From: Agrococcus sp. Marseille-P2731
GTDB taxonomy: Bacteria; Actinomycetota; Actinomycetes; Actinomycetales; Microbacteriaceae
Direction of reading: 5' to 3'
Assembly (NCBI RefSeq): GCF_900117395.1
Contig: NZ_FPEG01000003.1
Span: 1,054,001-1,118,000 of the forward strand
Length of the DNA: 64,000 nucleotides
In this document: positions 16,408-25,222 of the stretch, piece by piece
Layout of the letters: each line of letters opens with the position of its first letter
Position numbering within the stretch: position 1 is the first letter of the stretch
Notes under the pieces: generated by a model
Databases searched by the model: none
Told to the model about the DNA's origin: nothing
What the model saw: the letters and a program-made list of their open reading frames with translations, nothing else
Program-made: the position numbers and the translations under genes

Positions 16408-16441
16408 AGTGTATGACGTTCTACTGTTGACAATCAACAGT
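16408..16441 (-). promoter_or_regulatory. Perfect 19-bp operator overlapping leftward promoter
   Basis: ACTGTTGACAATCAACAGT (16423-16441) is a perfect inverted repeat (8 + 3 + 8). On the minus strand TTGATT (16432-16437) and TACACT (16408-16413), 18 bp apart, form a promoter whose -35 lies inside the operator. It drives the isomerase-SDR-GntR unit. Confidence 0.65.
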
Positions 16442-16467
16442 TGCGTCGGCGAGTGTCGCGAGAGACC

Positions 16468-16821
16468 TCAGGCGACGACCATGCCCTTCCGGCCGCCGAC
16501 CGGGAGGGGGCGGTAGCGCGTGACCTCGACGGGCTTCGCGAGCAGGCCCTCGAGCTCTGCGTTGAAGTCGGCGACCGGAGCGCCGGCGCCGTGCTCGTCG
16601 AGCAGCGCTGCCGAATCCCAGTGCTCGATCATGATGATCGTGCCGTCCTCGGCCTCCTGGATCGCGTAGAGGTTGCAGCCCGCCTCCTCGTGCACGCGGG
16701 GGATCACGCGCTCCATGGCGGCGAGCACGCGGTCGCGCGCGCCGTCTGCCGGGTGGAAGCATGCGGTGACGACCAGGGGCTGGTCCGTCGTGTCGGTGGT
16801 CTGCACGGTCTCGGTGCTCAT
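16468..16821 (-). CDS. Antibiotic-biosynthesis-monooxygenase (ABM) fold protein, putative quinol monooxygenase
   Basis: A 117-residue dimeric alpha+beta-barrel ABM protein (YgiN type): PLVVTACFHPADGARDRVL, the conserved EEAGCNLYAIQEAED and MIEHWDSAALLDEH. Such proteins are cofactor-free monooxygenases or simply small-ligand binders; "antibiotic" is only the family name. The start at 16821 has AGGAGGAG upstream. It follows the HIBDH at 16878-17750 by 56 bp on the same strand. A second ABM gene (57145) sits at the end of cluster 2. Confidence 0.8.
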   Translation of the reverse strand: MSTETVQTTDTTDQPLVVTACFHPADGARDRVLAAMERVIPRVHEEAGCNLYAIQEAEDGTIIMIEHWDSAALLDEHGAGAPVADFNAELEGLLAKPVEVTRYRPLPVGGRKGMVVA

Positions 16822-16877
16822 GGTGCTCCTCCTGAGGTGTGGGGGGTTGGTGCGGTGGTGGGTGCTGGCGCAGCCGG

Positions 16878-17750
16878 TCAGTGCGCTGCCGACGGATAGG
16901 TCTCGATCACGCTGCTGTCGTCGCGGCGCTCGAGCCCCGCATCCGCCGCCCGCAGGAGGCGCTCGCGCGCCGCGACGAGCACGGGCACCTCGGCGCCGGC
17001 GGATGCGGCGGCGTCGGCGACGAGGCCGGAGTCCTTCACGAAGATGCCGATGCTGCTCAGCACGGGTGCGTCCTCGCCCTGCAGCATGCGCGGCGCGCGG
17101 TCGCTGAGCATCCACGAGCCGGCGGCGCCGCCCGCGACGAGGTCGAGCACCTCGGCGCGATCGAGCCCGAGCGATGCGCCGAGCGCGAGGGCCTCCGCGG
17201 CGGCCACGAGGTGCACCGAGCAGAGGTGCTGGTTGACGACCTTGACCGACTGGCCCCTGCCGATCTCGGCACCGACGACGCGCGCGGCGCCCATGGCGGC
17301 GAGCAGATCGGCGACCGTGGCCAGGTCTGCCTCGGCGCCGGCCGCGAAGATCACGAGCTCGCCCGTCATCGCGCGCGCGACGCCGCCCGTCACCGGCGCA
17401 TCGACGACGCGGGCACCCGCGGTCGTCAGGCGCTCGGCCGCGCGAGCCACGGCATCCGGCCCGACCGTCGACATGATGACCCACGTGCGGTCGGCGACGA
17501 CGGATGCGGCGGTCGCCTCGGCGACGAGCGCGTCGAGCTGGTCGGGGGTCGCGACCATGACGACGACGGTGCCCGCGGCGGGCGCATCGGCGATCGAGGC
17601 CACTGCCGGGATGTCGAGCGCTGCGGCGCGCTCGCGAGCTGCGTCGAAGGTGTCGACGCCTGTGACGGCGAAGCCGGCGGCAGCGACGCGCTGCGCCATG
17701 GGTGTGCCGATGGCGCCGAGCCCGACGAAGGTGATGGGGGAGTCGGTCAT
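16878..17750 (-). CDS. NAD(P)-dependent beta-hydroxyacid dehydrogenase, second copy
   Basis: A 290-residue 3-hydroxyisobutyrate-dehydrogenase-family enzyme: FVGLGAIGTPMAQRV, DAPVTGGVARAMTGEL and the catalytic Lys in RGQSVKVVNQHL. It differs clearly from the copy at 13045-13923 (e.g. GRGQSVK against GAGATTK), so the two probably act on different steps or stereoisomers. LtnD/DenD-type oxidation of a tetronate at C2 is one possibility. First gene of its leftward unit; an ACTGTCAACAGT dyad lies 66 bp upstream. Confidence 0.85.
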   Translation of the reverse strand: MTDSPITFVGLGAIGTPMAQRVAAAGFAVTGVDTFDAARERAAALDIPAVASIADAPAAGTVVVMVATPDQLDALVAEATAASVVADRTWVIMSTVGPDAVARAAERLTTAGARVVDAPVTGGVARAMTGELVIFAAGAEADLATVADLLAAMGAARVVGAEIGRGQSVKVVNQHLCSVHLVAAAEALALGASLGLDRAEVLDLVAGGAAGSWMLSDRAPRMLQGEDAPVLSSIGIFVKDSGLVADAAASAGAEVPVLVAARERLLRAADAGLERRDDSSVIETYPSAAH

Positions 17751-17815
17751 GCGGTGTCCTCCTCGGCGGCGCCTCCGTTGGCGCTGCGCATTCTCGTGTC
17801 GAAGGTTCGTGTCGA

Positions 17816-17827
17816 ACTGTCAACAGT
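17816..17827. promoter_or_regulatory. Cluster-1 operator upstream of second HIBDH
   Basis: ACTGTCAACAGT, arms ACTGT/ACAGT perfect around a 2-bp centre. On the minus strand it contains TTGACA, which could be the -35 box of the leftward HIBDH-ABM unit; the -10 is unclear. Confidence 0.55.
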
Positions 17828-17895
17828 GATGAGCGTACCGAAGTCGTGCGCGCCGCTCCAGTGCGCGCTGCGGGAGTTCGCCGGCTATGGGCGGC

Positions 17896-19107
17896 CTAGG
17901 GTTCCGCCGGCGCGAACGATGCGGTGGTCACGTGCTGCGGCCGCCCCTCGAGCGGGATCTCGCGCACGTCGCCGGTCGCCGGGTCGACGACCGTGAGGCC
18001 GTCCCACCAGCCGTCGCGCGTGAAGCCGCCCGCGAGCACCGCGACCCACCCCGGGGCGTCGGCCGCCGCATCCGCCCCTGTGCCCGTCGTGGCGGCGTCG
18101 GCCGGAGCGGGCCAGATCGCGACCGTCTCGTGCGGATGCGCGAGCGGGATCACGCGCTCGTCGCCCGTCGCGGGGTCGAGGAACGACACGTTCGGCTCGC
18201 CGGTCGCGGTGCCGAAGGGGCCCGTGCCGGCGGTGACGAGCGTGCCGTCGGGCGCGGTCGCGATGCCGTGCTGATGCGAGTTCGCGGTGGTCTCGAGGCG
18301 CTCGGTCTCGCCGGTGGCCGGGTCGAGGAGCACGGTGACGAGGCCCTGGTAGGGCAGCGCGATGCGGCCGTCGGCGGTGATCGAGGCGTAGTGCGGCTTC
18401 TCCCAGCCGGCGAAGCCGAGGTTGCCGAAGGGTGCGATCTCGATCGCGCGCACCGCGAGCGACCGCGGATCGACGAGCGAGACGGTGTAGCTGTCGTGGT
18501 CGACCGTCGCGACCCACTCGCCGGCCGGGTCGGCGAGCACGTCGAAGGGCCGCACGCCCACGTCGACGCTCTCGACGAAGGCGCCCTCCGAGACATCGAA
18601 GACCTCGAGCCAGGCCGGGTTCGGCCACTCGTGCACGGCGACATAGACGCGGTCGCCGTCGGGGGAGACGGCGATGCCGAGGCCGCCGTCGCGGTACTCG
18701 CCGAACTGGATCGCGGTCGGCTGGTGCTCGTAGGGCACGAGCGCCGTGCGCTCGCCCGCGGCGACGTCGACGACCGCGAGGCCCTCGGCGGTCGAGACGT
18801 AGGCGGTGCCGTCGTGCGCGGCGACGCCCCACGGCGCGGCGCCGACCTCGATCAGGTCGAGCAGCGGCTCGGTCGCATCCGGGTCGACGACGGCGAGGGC
18901 ATCGGATGCGGCGAGGGTCGCCAGGAGCACCGGCTGCGGCCCGGGTGCGGCGTCGGCGCCGGGGGAAGGCGAGGGCGTCGGGGTCGGCTCGCTCGTCGGT
19001 GCCAACGGTGATGCCGAGGGCGTCGGAGCGAGCGCGCCGGGCGCGCACCCCACGAGCATCGCCGCCGCGAGCGCTGCGACGACGCCAGCCATGAGTCTCG
19101 CCCGCAT
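17896..19107 (-). CDS. Beta-propeller (YncE-like) lipoprotein
   Basis: A 403-residue exported protein. The lipobox AMLVGC (Cys ~21) is followed by a Pro/Ser/Thr-rich linker (about 25-55). Repeated beta-propeller blades follow, with the recurrent 'vaVsPDG..vYv' pattern: GIAVSPDGDRVYVAVHEW, VLADPAGEWVATVDHD, GIATAPDGTLVTAG. YncE/NHL-type propellers bind ligands or partners outside the cell; no active site is visible. It lies 37 bp downstream of the LysR gene on the same strand, so the two may be cotranscribed. Confidence 0.8.
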   Translation of the reverse strand: MRARLMAGVVAALAAAMLVGCAPGALAPTPSASPLAPTSEPTPTPSPSPGADAAPGPQPVLLATLAASDALAVVDPDATEPLLDLIEVGAAPWGVAAHDGTAYVSTAEGLAVVDVAAGERTALVPYEHQPTAIQFGEYRDGGLGIAVSPDGDRVYVAVHEWPNPAWLEVFDVSEGAFVESVDVGVRPFDVLADPAGEWVATVDHDSYTVSLVDPRSLAVRAIEIAPFGNLGFAGWEKPHYASITADGRIALPYQGLVTVLLDPATGETERLETTANSHQHGIATAPDGTLVTAGTGPFGTATGEPNVSFLDPATGDERVIPLAHPHETVAIWPAPADAATTGTGADAAADAPGWVAVLAGGFTRDGWWDGLTVVDPATGDVREIPLEGRPQHVTTASFAPAEP

Positions 19108-19144
19108 GCACTCATCGTGGCAGGCGCGTGCGCGGCCGGAGGGC

Positions 19145-20056
19145 TCAGCCGTCGATCGGCTCGGTCGCCGAGGCGAGCAGCACGCGCTCGAGCGCGTCGA
19201 GCCGCGCCGTCAGCGGTCGATCGCTCGGCACCGCGAGCACCACCTCGTTCGGGGTCACCCGGTCCGAGAGCCGCACGAAGCGCACGCCGTGGCCGTCGAA
19301 CGACTCGCTGTGAGAGCCTCGACCGCTGAAGATCGAGTACCCCAGCCCGTGCGCCACCATCGCACGCACCGTCTCGGGATTGGCGAACGACCAGGTGCTG
19401 TGCGGGGCGATGCCCGCCTCCTGCATGAGCGCTTCGACGACGCCCTGGGAACCGGCGCGCTGCACGATGATGAGCCGCTCGTCGGCGAGCTCCGCGAGCT
19501 CGACCGAGTCGCGATCGGCGAGCGGATGCGCGTCGGGCAGCACGGCGTAGGGGAGCGCCGTGCGGATCCGCACCGTGCGGAACCCCGGGCGCAGCTGCCG
19601 CGCGTAGAGCATGCACGCGTCTGCGCCGCCAGAGAGCGTCAGCTCCTGCAGCTCGAGCGCGAGGCCGTCGACGAGCTCGAGGTCGACGCGCGGGTGCTGC
19701 TGGGCGAAGCGCTGCGCGAGCATCGGCAGCATCCGGGCCGAGAGCGCGAGCGTGCATGCCACTCGCAGCGGGCCCGCGACCTCGCCCTGCTCCGCATCCG
19801 CTGCGGCGACGAGCTCCTCGACATCGTCGAGGATGCGCCGGGCGATGGGCAGGATCTGCTCGCCGCTCGGTGTCAGCTGCACACCCTTGGCCGCTCGACG
19901 CGACAGCACGCGCAGGCCCAGGCTGCGCTCGAGGTCGCTGAGCGCTGACGACACCGCGGCCTGCGAGGCGGCGCAGCGCCTCGCAGCCTCCGTCACGCTG
20001 CCGCCGTCGACCGCGGCGACGAAGTACTCGAGCTGTCGGAGCGTCGGCTGCACCAT
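19145..20056 (-). CDS. LysR family transcriptional regulator
   Basis: A ~303-residue LysR regulator: N-terminal winged helix with TLRQLEYFVAAVDGGSVTEAARRCAASQAAVSSALSDLE split over the HTH, then a type-2 periplasmic-binding-like effector domain. ATG at 20056 is preferred over the GTG at 20062, which adds only two residues; neither has a strong ribosome site. It is divergent from the MBL-hydrolase/MHS-transporter operon (20151 onward), which it most likely controls. Confidence 0.9.
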   Translation of the reverse strand: MVQPTLRQLEYFVAAVDGGSVTEAARRCAASQAAVSSALSDLERSLGLRVLSRRAAKGVQLTPSGEQILPIARRILDDVEELVAAADAEQGEVAGPLRVACTLALSARMLPMLAQRFAQQHPRVDLELVDGLALELQELTLSGGADACMLYARQLRPGFRTVRIRTALPYAVLPDAHPLADRDSVELAELADERLIIVQRAGSQGVVEALMQEAGIAPHSTWSFANPETVRAMVAHGLGYSIFSGRGSHSESFDGHGVRFVRLSDRVTPNEVVLAVPSDRPLTARLDALERVLLASATEPIDG

Positions 20057-20150
20057 AACCACAGCCTAAGAGGATGTTCTGCACTTTCTGCTGTTCAGAT
20101 GGTCGCGCGCCGCGCCACGCTTGCGGGAGCAACGACGCAGGAGGTCGACG

Positions 20151-21179
20151 ATGACAGCGCAGCAAGCCCACGTGGTGACCCTCGGCACGGCCGGAGGGCC
20201 GCGCTGGTGGGATCCGGTCGACGGCGGCAACCGCGCCGGCATCGCGACCGCCGTCGTGGTCGGCGGCCGCGCCTACCTCGTCGATGCGGGCATCGGGGCC
20301 GGTCGCCAGCTGCAGCGCGCCGGCATCGCCATGGACGACCTCGGCGGCATCTTCCTGACGCACCTGCACTCCGACCACACCACCGACCTCGCGAACATCG
20401 CGCTGTTCGGCATGTTCTCCCGCGATCCGCAGCTCGGCCGCATCCCCATCGTCGGTCCCGGCGACCGCGGCGAGCTGCCGCCGGTGTCGCCGCGCGCGAC
20501 CATCGCACCGCAGCCGGTCGCGCCGCACCTGCCGACGCCCGGCACGGCCGACATGTTCCGCCTGCTGATGGAGGCCCACGCCACCGACCTCAACGATCGC
20601 GTGCTCGACGCGCTGCGCCCGGCGCCGCGCGACCTGTTCGATGCTCGCGACATCGCGATCCCCGGCGGCATCGGCTACCACCCGAACACCTGCGCCACCC
20701 CCGCGATGGCGCCCTTCACCGTCTTCGAGGACGACCGCGTGCGCGTCGACGCGACGCTCGTCGAGCATCCGCCCATCGCGCCCGCCTTCGGGTTCCGGAT
20801 CACGAGCGACGAGGGGTCGATCGCGATCTCCGGCGACACCGCGAGGACCGCGAACATGGTGCGGCTGGCCGAGGGCGCCGACCTGCTGCTGCACGAGGCG
20901 ATCGACTTCGACTGGGTCGATGCGCAGTACGGCGATACGTCCGACGCGACGGCCCGCGCATCCCGCGACCACCACCGCAAGTCGCACACGAGCGTCCTCG
21001 AGGCCGCGGCCATCGCCCGCGAGGCCGACGTCGGCCAGCTGCTGCTGCACCACCTCGTGCCCGGCAGCACCGCGCTCGCCCGCTGGCAGGCGCTCGCCGC
21101 CGAGCTGGACCCCGCGCCGGTGATCACGCAGGACCTCGCGCGCTACACCTTCACCCGCCAGCGGCAGCTCGCCGTCTGA
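20151..21179 (+). CDS. Metallo-beta-lactamase fold hydrolase
   Basis: A 342-residue RNase Z/arylsulfatase-like MBL-fold protein: the metal motif FLTHLHSDHTTDL (about residue 75-85), ISGDTA (bridging Asp) and the late HHLVPG (final His). AGGAGG precedes the ATG. It lies 20 bp before a metabolite:proton symporter, so it probably hydrolyses (lactone, ester or sulfate) the compound that transporter brings in. The substrate cannot be read. The divergent LysR gene is the likely regulator. Confidence 0.87.
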   Translation: MTAQQAHVVTLGTAGGPRWWDPVDGGNRAGIATAVVVGGRAYLVDAGIGAGRQLQRAGIAMDDLGGIFLTHLHSDHTTDLANIALFGMFSRDPQLGRIPIVGPGDRGELPPVSPRATIAPQPVAPHLPTPGTADMFRLLMEAHATDLNDRVLDALRPAPRDLFDARDIAIPGGIGYHPNTCATPAMAPFTVFEDDRVRVDATLVEHPPIAPAFGFRITSDEGSIAISGDTARTANMVRLAEGADLLLHEAIDFDWVDAQYGDTSDATARASRDHHRKSHTSVLEAAAIAREADVGQLLLHHLVPGSTALARWQALAAELDPAPVITQDLARYTFTRQRQLAV

Positions 21180-21199
21180 TACGAAAGGCACGGTCGACG

Positions 21200-22558
21200 A
21201 TGACCAGCTCCACCACATCCACCCCCGCACCAGAGGCCCCGATGCCGGCGACGACGAACGCCGATGGCACCCAGCTGTCGATGACCACGCGTGACATGCG
21301 CCGCGTGCTCGCGTCGAGCTTCATGGGCTCGATGATCGAGTTCTACGACTTCATCCTCTACGCCACCGCGGCGAGCATCGTCTTCAACCGCATCTTCTTC
21401 GAGGACCTCGGCCCCGGCTTCGCCGTCTTCGCCTCGTTCGCGACCTTCGCCGTCGGCTACCTCGCGCGCCCGCTCGGCGGCATCATCTTCGGCCACTTCG
21501 GCGACACCCGCGGCCGCAAGGGTGTGCTGATCCTGACGATGATGCTGATGGGCATCGCCTCGACGGTCATGGGCCTGCTGCCGCCCACCGACCAGGTCGG
21601 CATCATCGCGCCGATCGCGCTCGTGCTGCTCCGCGTCGTGCAGGGCATCTCCGTCGGCGGCGAGTGGGGCGGCGCGATCCTCGTCGCCCTCGAGCACGCG
21701 CCGAAGCGGAGCCGCGGCCTCGCCGCGAGCTTCGCCAACGCCGGTGGGCCCGTCGGCGCGGTGCTGGCGACGGTGATGCTCGGCCTCTTCTCGATGCTGC
21801 CCGAGGAGGAGTTCCTCTCCTGGGGCTGGCGCGTGCCGTTCCTGATGAGCATCGCGCTGCTCGCCGTCGGCCTCGTGATCCGGCTGCGCGTCGCCGAGAC
21901 CCCGATGTTCCAGCGCCTGGAGGAGATCGGCTCCCGCCGCCGCGCCCCGATCGTCGAGGTGGTGCGCAGCCACTGGCGCGCGATCCTGATCGCCTTTATC
22001 GCGGTGCTCGCCTTCACCACCAGCCAGGGCCTCATGACGGTCTGGGGCGTCTCGCAGGCAGTCGGCAACGGGGCGGATGCGACGGGCGTGCTGGCGTGGA
22101 AGGCCGCCGCGGCCGTCGTCACCGTCATCGTCTCGATCCTCGCCGGCAAGCTGAGCGACCGGTTCGGGCGCCGCCTGATCGTCGCGATCGGCTGCGGTCT
22201 CGGCATCCTGCTCGCGCTGCCCATCATGGGGCTGCTCGAGAGCGGCACCGTCTGGGGCTTCGCCCTCGCGATCGTGCTCGGCAACGGCCTCGTGCAGGGC
22301 CTCGTCTACGGGCCGATCGGCGCGTTCGTCGCCGAGCAGTTCCCGACCTCGCTGCGCTTCACCGGCGCATCCGCGTCGTACCAGACGGCCTCGACCGTCG
22401 GCGCCGGCTTCTCGCCGCTCATCGCGACGGGCCTGATGCTGGCGTTCGGCGCGAGCTGGACGGTCGGCGTCTTCTGGATGATCGTGCTCGCGGCCAGTGC
22501 CGCCGCGGTCCTGCTGACACCCGAGAGCAAGGATCGCGACATCCACCAGCCCGCGTGA
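21200..22558 (+). CDS. MFS metabolite:H+ symporter (MHS family)
   Basis: A 452-residue 12-helix permease of the MHS family (relatives of ProP, ShiA and KgtP): N-terminal SSFMGSMIEFYDFILYATAA, the loop-2 GHFGDTRGRKGVL motif, and GGEWGGAILVALEHAPKRSRGL between helices 4 and 5. It imports a carboxylate-type metabolite with protons. GAAAGG ribosome site 20 bp after the MBL hydrolase, with which it shares an operon. Confidence 0.9.
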   Translation: MTSSTTSTPAPEAPMPATTNADGTQLSMTTRDMRRVLASSFMGSMIEFYDFILYATAASIVFNRIFFEDLGPGFAVFASFATFAVGYLARPLGGIIFGHFGDTRGRKGVLILTMMLMGIASTVMGLLPPTDQVGIIAPIALVLLRVVQGISVGGEWGGAILVALEHAPKRSRGLAASFANAGGPVGAVLATVMLGLFSMLPEEEFLSWGWRVPFLMSIALLAVGLVIRLRVAETPMFQRLEEIGSRRRAPIVEVVRSHWRAILIAFIAVLAFTTSQGLMTVWGVSQAVGNGADATGVLAWKAAAAVVTVIVSILAGKLSDRFGRRLIVAIGCGLGILLALPIMGLLESGTVWGFALAIVLGNGLVQGLVYGPIGAFVAEQFPTSLRFTGASASYQTASTVGAGFSPLIATGLMLAFGASWTVGVFWMIVLAASAAAVLLTPESKDRDIHQPA

Positions 22559-22589
22559 CCGGGCAGGGCCGCGTCACGGCGGAGGCGCG

Positions 22590-23378
22590 ATGAGGGGAGG
22601 CGGCCGGCGTGCGACCGCGTGGCTCGTGCTCGCGAGCCTGGGGCTCGCCGCCGGCTTCCTCTCCGGCCTGTTCGGGGTCGGCGGCGGCATCGTGCTGGTG
22701 CCGGCCCTGATCGCGCTCGCGGGCATGGATGGCCGGAGGGCCGCGGCGACGTCGCTCGCCGCCATCGTGCCGACCGCTGCCGCCGGCGCCGTCTCCTATG
22801 CGGCGCTCGGCGCGCTCGACCTGGTGGCCGGCGGGCTGCTGGCGCTCGGTGCCGTCGGCGGTGCGCAGCTCGGGTCGTGGCTGCTCGTGCGCGTGCCGGC
22901 GGTCGTCGGCCGCTGGCTCTTCGTCGCCTTCGTCTGCGTCGTCATCGCTCAGCTGCTGCTGACCGTGCCGACCCGTGATGCCGGGATCGCGCTGACGCCC
23001 TGGACGATCGCGGGCCTCGTGCTCCTCGGCTTCGCCGTCGGTGCGCTCTCCGGCGTGCTCGGCGTCGGCGGAGGCGTGCTCATCGTGCCGGCGCTGATGC
23101 TGCTGTTCGGCGCCAGCGACCTGGTCGCGAAGGGCACGTCGCTGCTGACGATCGTGCCGTCGGCGATCTCCGGCACGGTCGGCAACCTCGTGCGTCACAC
23201 GGTCGATCTGCCGGCCGCGATCGTGGTGGGGGTCGCGGCGTGCACCACGAGCGCGCTCGGCGCGATCGTTGCGGCAGCGCTCTCGGCGGCCACCGCCACC
23301 GTGCTGTTCGCGGTCTTCCTCGCCGGCGTGCTCGCCTGGAGCGTGTGGCAGTCGGTGCGGGAGGGGCGCGGTCGCTGA
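22590..23378 (+). CDS. TauE/SafE family membrane exporter
   Basis: A 262-residue membrane protein with about eight helices and the two symmetrical TauE/SafE repeats: GFLSGLFGVGGGIVLVPAL near the start and GALSGVLGVGGGVLIVPALMLL midway. The family exports sulfite, sulfoacetate or other small organic anions. It lies 31 bp after the MHS symporter on the same strand and may belong to the same operon. Convergent with the lipase-maturation-factor gene. Confidence 0.88.
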   Translation: MRGGGRRATAWLVLASLGLAAGFLSGLFGVGGGIVLVPALIALAGMDGRRAAATSLAAIVPTAAAGAVSYAALGALDLVAGGLLALGAVGGAQLGSWLLVRVPAVVGRWLFVAFVCVVIAQLLLTVPTRDAGIALTPWTIAGLVLLGFAVGALSGVLGVGGGVLIVPALMLLFGASDLVAKGTSLLTIVPSAISGTVGNLVRHTVDLPAAIVVGVAACTTSALGAIVAAALSAATATVLFAVFLAGVLAWSVWQSVREGRGR

Positions 23379-23393
23379 GGTCGCGGCTCAGCG
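23373..23393. terminator. Stem-loop across two convergent stop codons
   Basis: CGCTGAG, 7-nt loop, CTCAGCG: the stem contains the TGA of the TauE-like gene and the stop of the leftward LMF gene, the only 9 bp between them. Confidence 0.4.
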
Positions 23394-24866
23394 GTGCCGG
23401 CGCATCGGTGCGACGAGCAGGCCGCGGTCCTCGCGCATCCACACCTGGCCCGTGGCCCGCCGCTCGGCGCGCGTCGCGAAGCGGTAGCGGTAGACGCGGG
23501 CGCGCACCCACTGCGGCCGCTCCCCTCGGAAGGGATCGCGGCCGAGCAGCCGCAGCGTCGCCCGGTCGGCCTCCAGCAGCCGCTCGAGCAGCACCTCGAA
23601 CCAGCGGCCGTAGGAGCCGAGCGCCAGGAACCACATCAGCCAGTCGAGCCGCAGGTGGTACGGCGCGAACCAACCCGGCACGCGCCGCACGTCGCCCGGC
23701 TTGCCCTTGAAGCCGTACTCGACCCACTCGTCGTCGGCCGGCGCATCCGCCCCTCTCGCCTCGTCGAACGCTGCGCCCTCGATGACGATCTCGTCGCGCG
23801 CCTTCGTCACGGTGCCGAAGGCGCCGTACGCGTTGGCGAGGCGCAGCCTGTTGAACGATGCGTTCATCAGCTGGCGGCGCGAAGCGAGATTGCGCACCGC
23901 AGGGATCGACAGCCAGGCGTAGGCGAGGAAGACGAGGGCGACGAGGATGCTCCACCACAGCGGCGTCGGGGCGTAGGCGTGCGTGGCGGGCACGGCGGGC
24001 ACGAGCCAGGCGACCGCGCGGTCGTCGACGGCGGCGAAGGCGAGCACGATCGTGATCCAGTTGAGCCAGGCGAAGTTGCCGGTCAGCACGAGCCACAGCT
24101 GCGTCAGGATCACGACGGCGGCCGCGGCGCTCGCGATGGCCGCCGCGACCGGATGCGGCACCACTATCGCGAACAGCAGCCACGGGACCGCGAGCTGCGC
24201 CACGTGGTTGCCGAGCACCTCGCCCCGGTGGAACCAGCGCGGCAGCAGGTGCGCCCAGCGGCTCAGTGGCCCCGGCATCGGCTGCGTTTCGTGGTGATAG
24301 GTCAGTGCCGTGAGGTCGCGCCACTCGCGCCCGCCGCGGATCTTGATCATGCCAGCGCCGAACTCGAGCCGGAAGACGAGCCAGACGATGAGGAGCAGCG
24401 CGAGCGTCGGAGGAGCGGTCGCGCTCGAACCGAGGAACGCGGCGAGGAACCCCGCCTCGCACAGCAGCAGCTCCCAGCCGAAGCCGTAGAAGACCTGGCC
24501 GATGGGGAGGATCGAGAGGTAGCCGATCCAGAGCGCGAGGAACGCGAGCATCGGGACCCACGGGGGGCCGAGCTGCGGCAGACCCGCGACGAGCGCGAGG
24601 GCGATCGCGATGGCGATGAGGCAGAGGATGCGCAGGCGCCGGTCGGAGTAGCCCCAGCGGAAGAGGGATGGCTGGGTGCGGAGCGCGCCGGAGTCGACGA
24701 CGCGCGTGGCGGGCATCAGGCCGCGCTCACCGAGCAGCGCGGGGAACTGCAGCAGCGTCGAGAGGAAGGCGACGGCGAAGACGGCCGCGATGCCGCGCTG
24801 CAGCACCTGGCGGGCGAGCTCGGCGTGCGGGGCGTCGAGCCAGGTGGTGATCAGCGCCCACTCCAT
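23388..24866 (-). CDS. Lipase maturation factor family protein
   Basis: A 492-residue multi-helix membrane protein of the LMF1/2 family. Family-defining segments: YGFGWELLLCEAGFLAAFLG, FRLEFGAGMIKIRGG (GAGMIK), LTYHHETQPMPGPLS, and, in the C-terminal domain, EWVEYGFKGKPGDVRRVPGWF and LDWLMWFLALG. Eukaryotic LMF1 helps fold secreted lipases in the ER; the bacterial role is not established, presumably folding or redox control of exported proteins. Monocistronic. Start ATG at 24866. Confidence 0.88.
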   Translation of the reverse strand: MEWALITTWLDAPHAELARQVLQRGIAAVFAVAFLSTLLQFPALLGERGLMPATRVVDSGALRTQPSLFRWGYSDRRLRILCLIAIAIALALVAGLPQLGPPWVPMLAFLALWIGYLSILPIGQVFYGFGWELLLCEAGFLAAFLGSSATAPPTLALLLIVWLVFRLEFGAGMIKIRGGREWRDLTALTYHHETQPMPGPLSRWAHLLPRWFHRGEVLGNHVAQLAVPWLLFAIVVPHPVAAAIASAAAAVVILTQLWLVLTGNFAWLNWITIVLAFAAVDDRAVAWLVPAVPATHAYAPTPLWWSILVALVFLAYAWLSIPAVRNLASRRQLMNASFNRLRLANAYGAFGTVTKARDEIVIEGAAFDEARGADAPADDEWVEYGFKGKPGDVRRVPGWFAPYHLRLDWLMWFLALGSYGRWFEVLLERLLEADRATLRLLGRDPFRGERPQWVRARVYRYRFATRAERRATGQVWMREDRGLLVAPMRRHR

Positions 24867-24899
24867 GGCTCGACTCCCCGCACCCCTCGTGATGCACCG

Positions 24900-25118
24900 C
24901 TACTGGTTGCCGATCTTGCCGTCGATGTTCGCCCGCACATCCTCGATCTTGTCGACGTGGTGGCCGCCGGTGACCTCGTTGGCCTTCTCGGCGACCGCAC
25001 GCAGCACGTTGTCGCTGATGTCCTCGGCCTGCTCGCTCTTGAGGGCCTCGTCGATCTGCTCCTTGTTCGCCTCGACGAACTCCTTGGCCTTGTTGGCCAG
25101 GTCGTCCACTGCACCCAT
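24900..25118 (-). CDS. Rv0909-type antitoxin-like small protein
   Basis: A 72-residue acidic helical protein, MGAVDDLANKAKEFVEANKEQ followed by a predicted helix and DKIEDVRANID, matching the MT0933/Rv0909 antitoxin-like family. The family is named from a Mycobacterium tuberculosis toxin-antitoxin pair whose toxin is an SRPBCC-fold protein; no such toxin gene lies next to it here. GGAGG precedes the ATG. Many solitary members exist and may act as stress or cell-envelope proteins instead. Confidence 0.75.
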   Translation of the reverse strand: MGAVDDLANKAKEFVEANKEQIDEALKSEQAEDISDNVLRAVAEKANEVTGGHHVDKIEDVRANIDGKIGNQ

Positions 25119-25222
25119 GCGTCCACCTCCGGTGTCAGGCTCGAGCGCACCCGGATGGGGTGCCGCCGCCGTGCCTGCACGGTAGCGGCAGCGGCTGACG
25201 CGGCGCTACAGGTCGCGCGTCG

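Noticed and set aside
16468..16821. Antibiotic biosynthesis function for the ABM-fold gene
   Set aside because: The family name is historical; there is no PKS/NRPS or other biosynthetic gene around, only catabolic genes.
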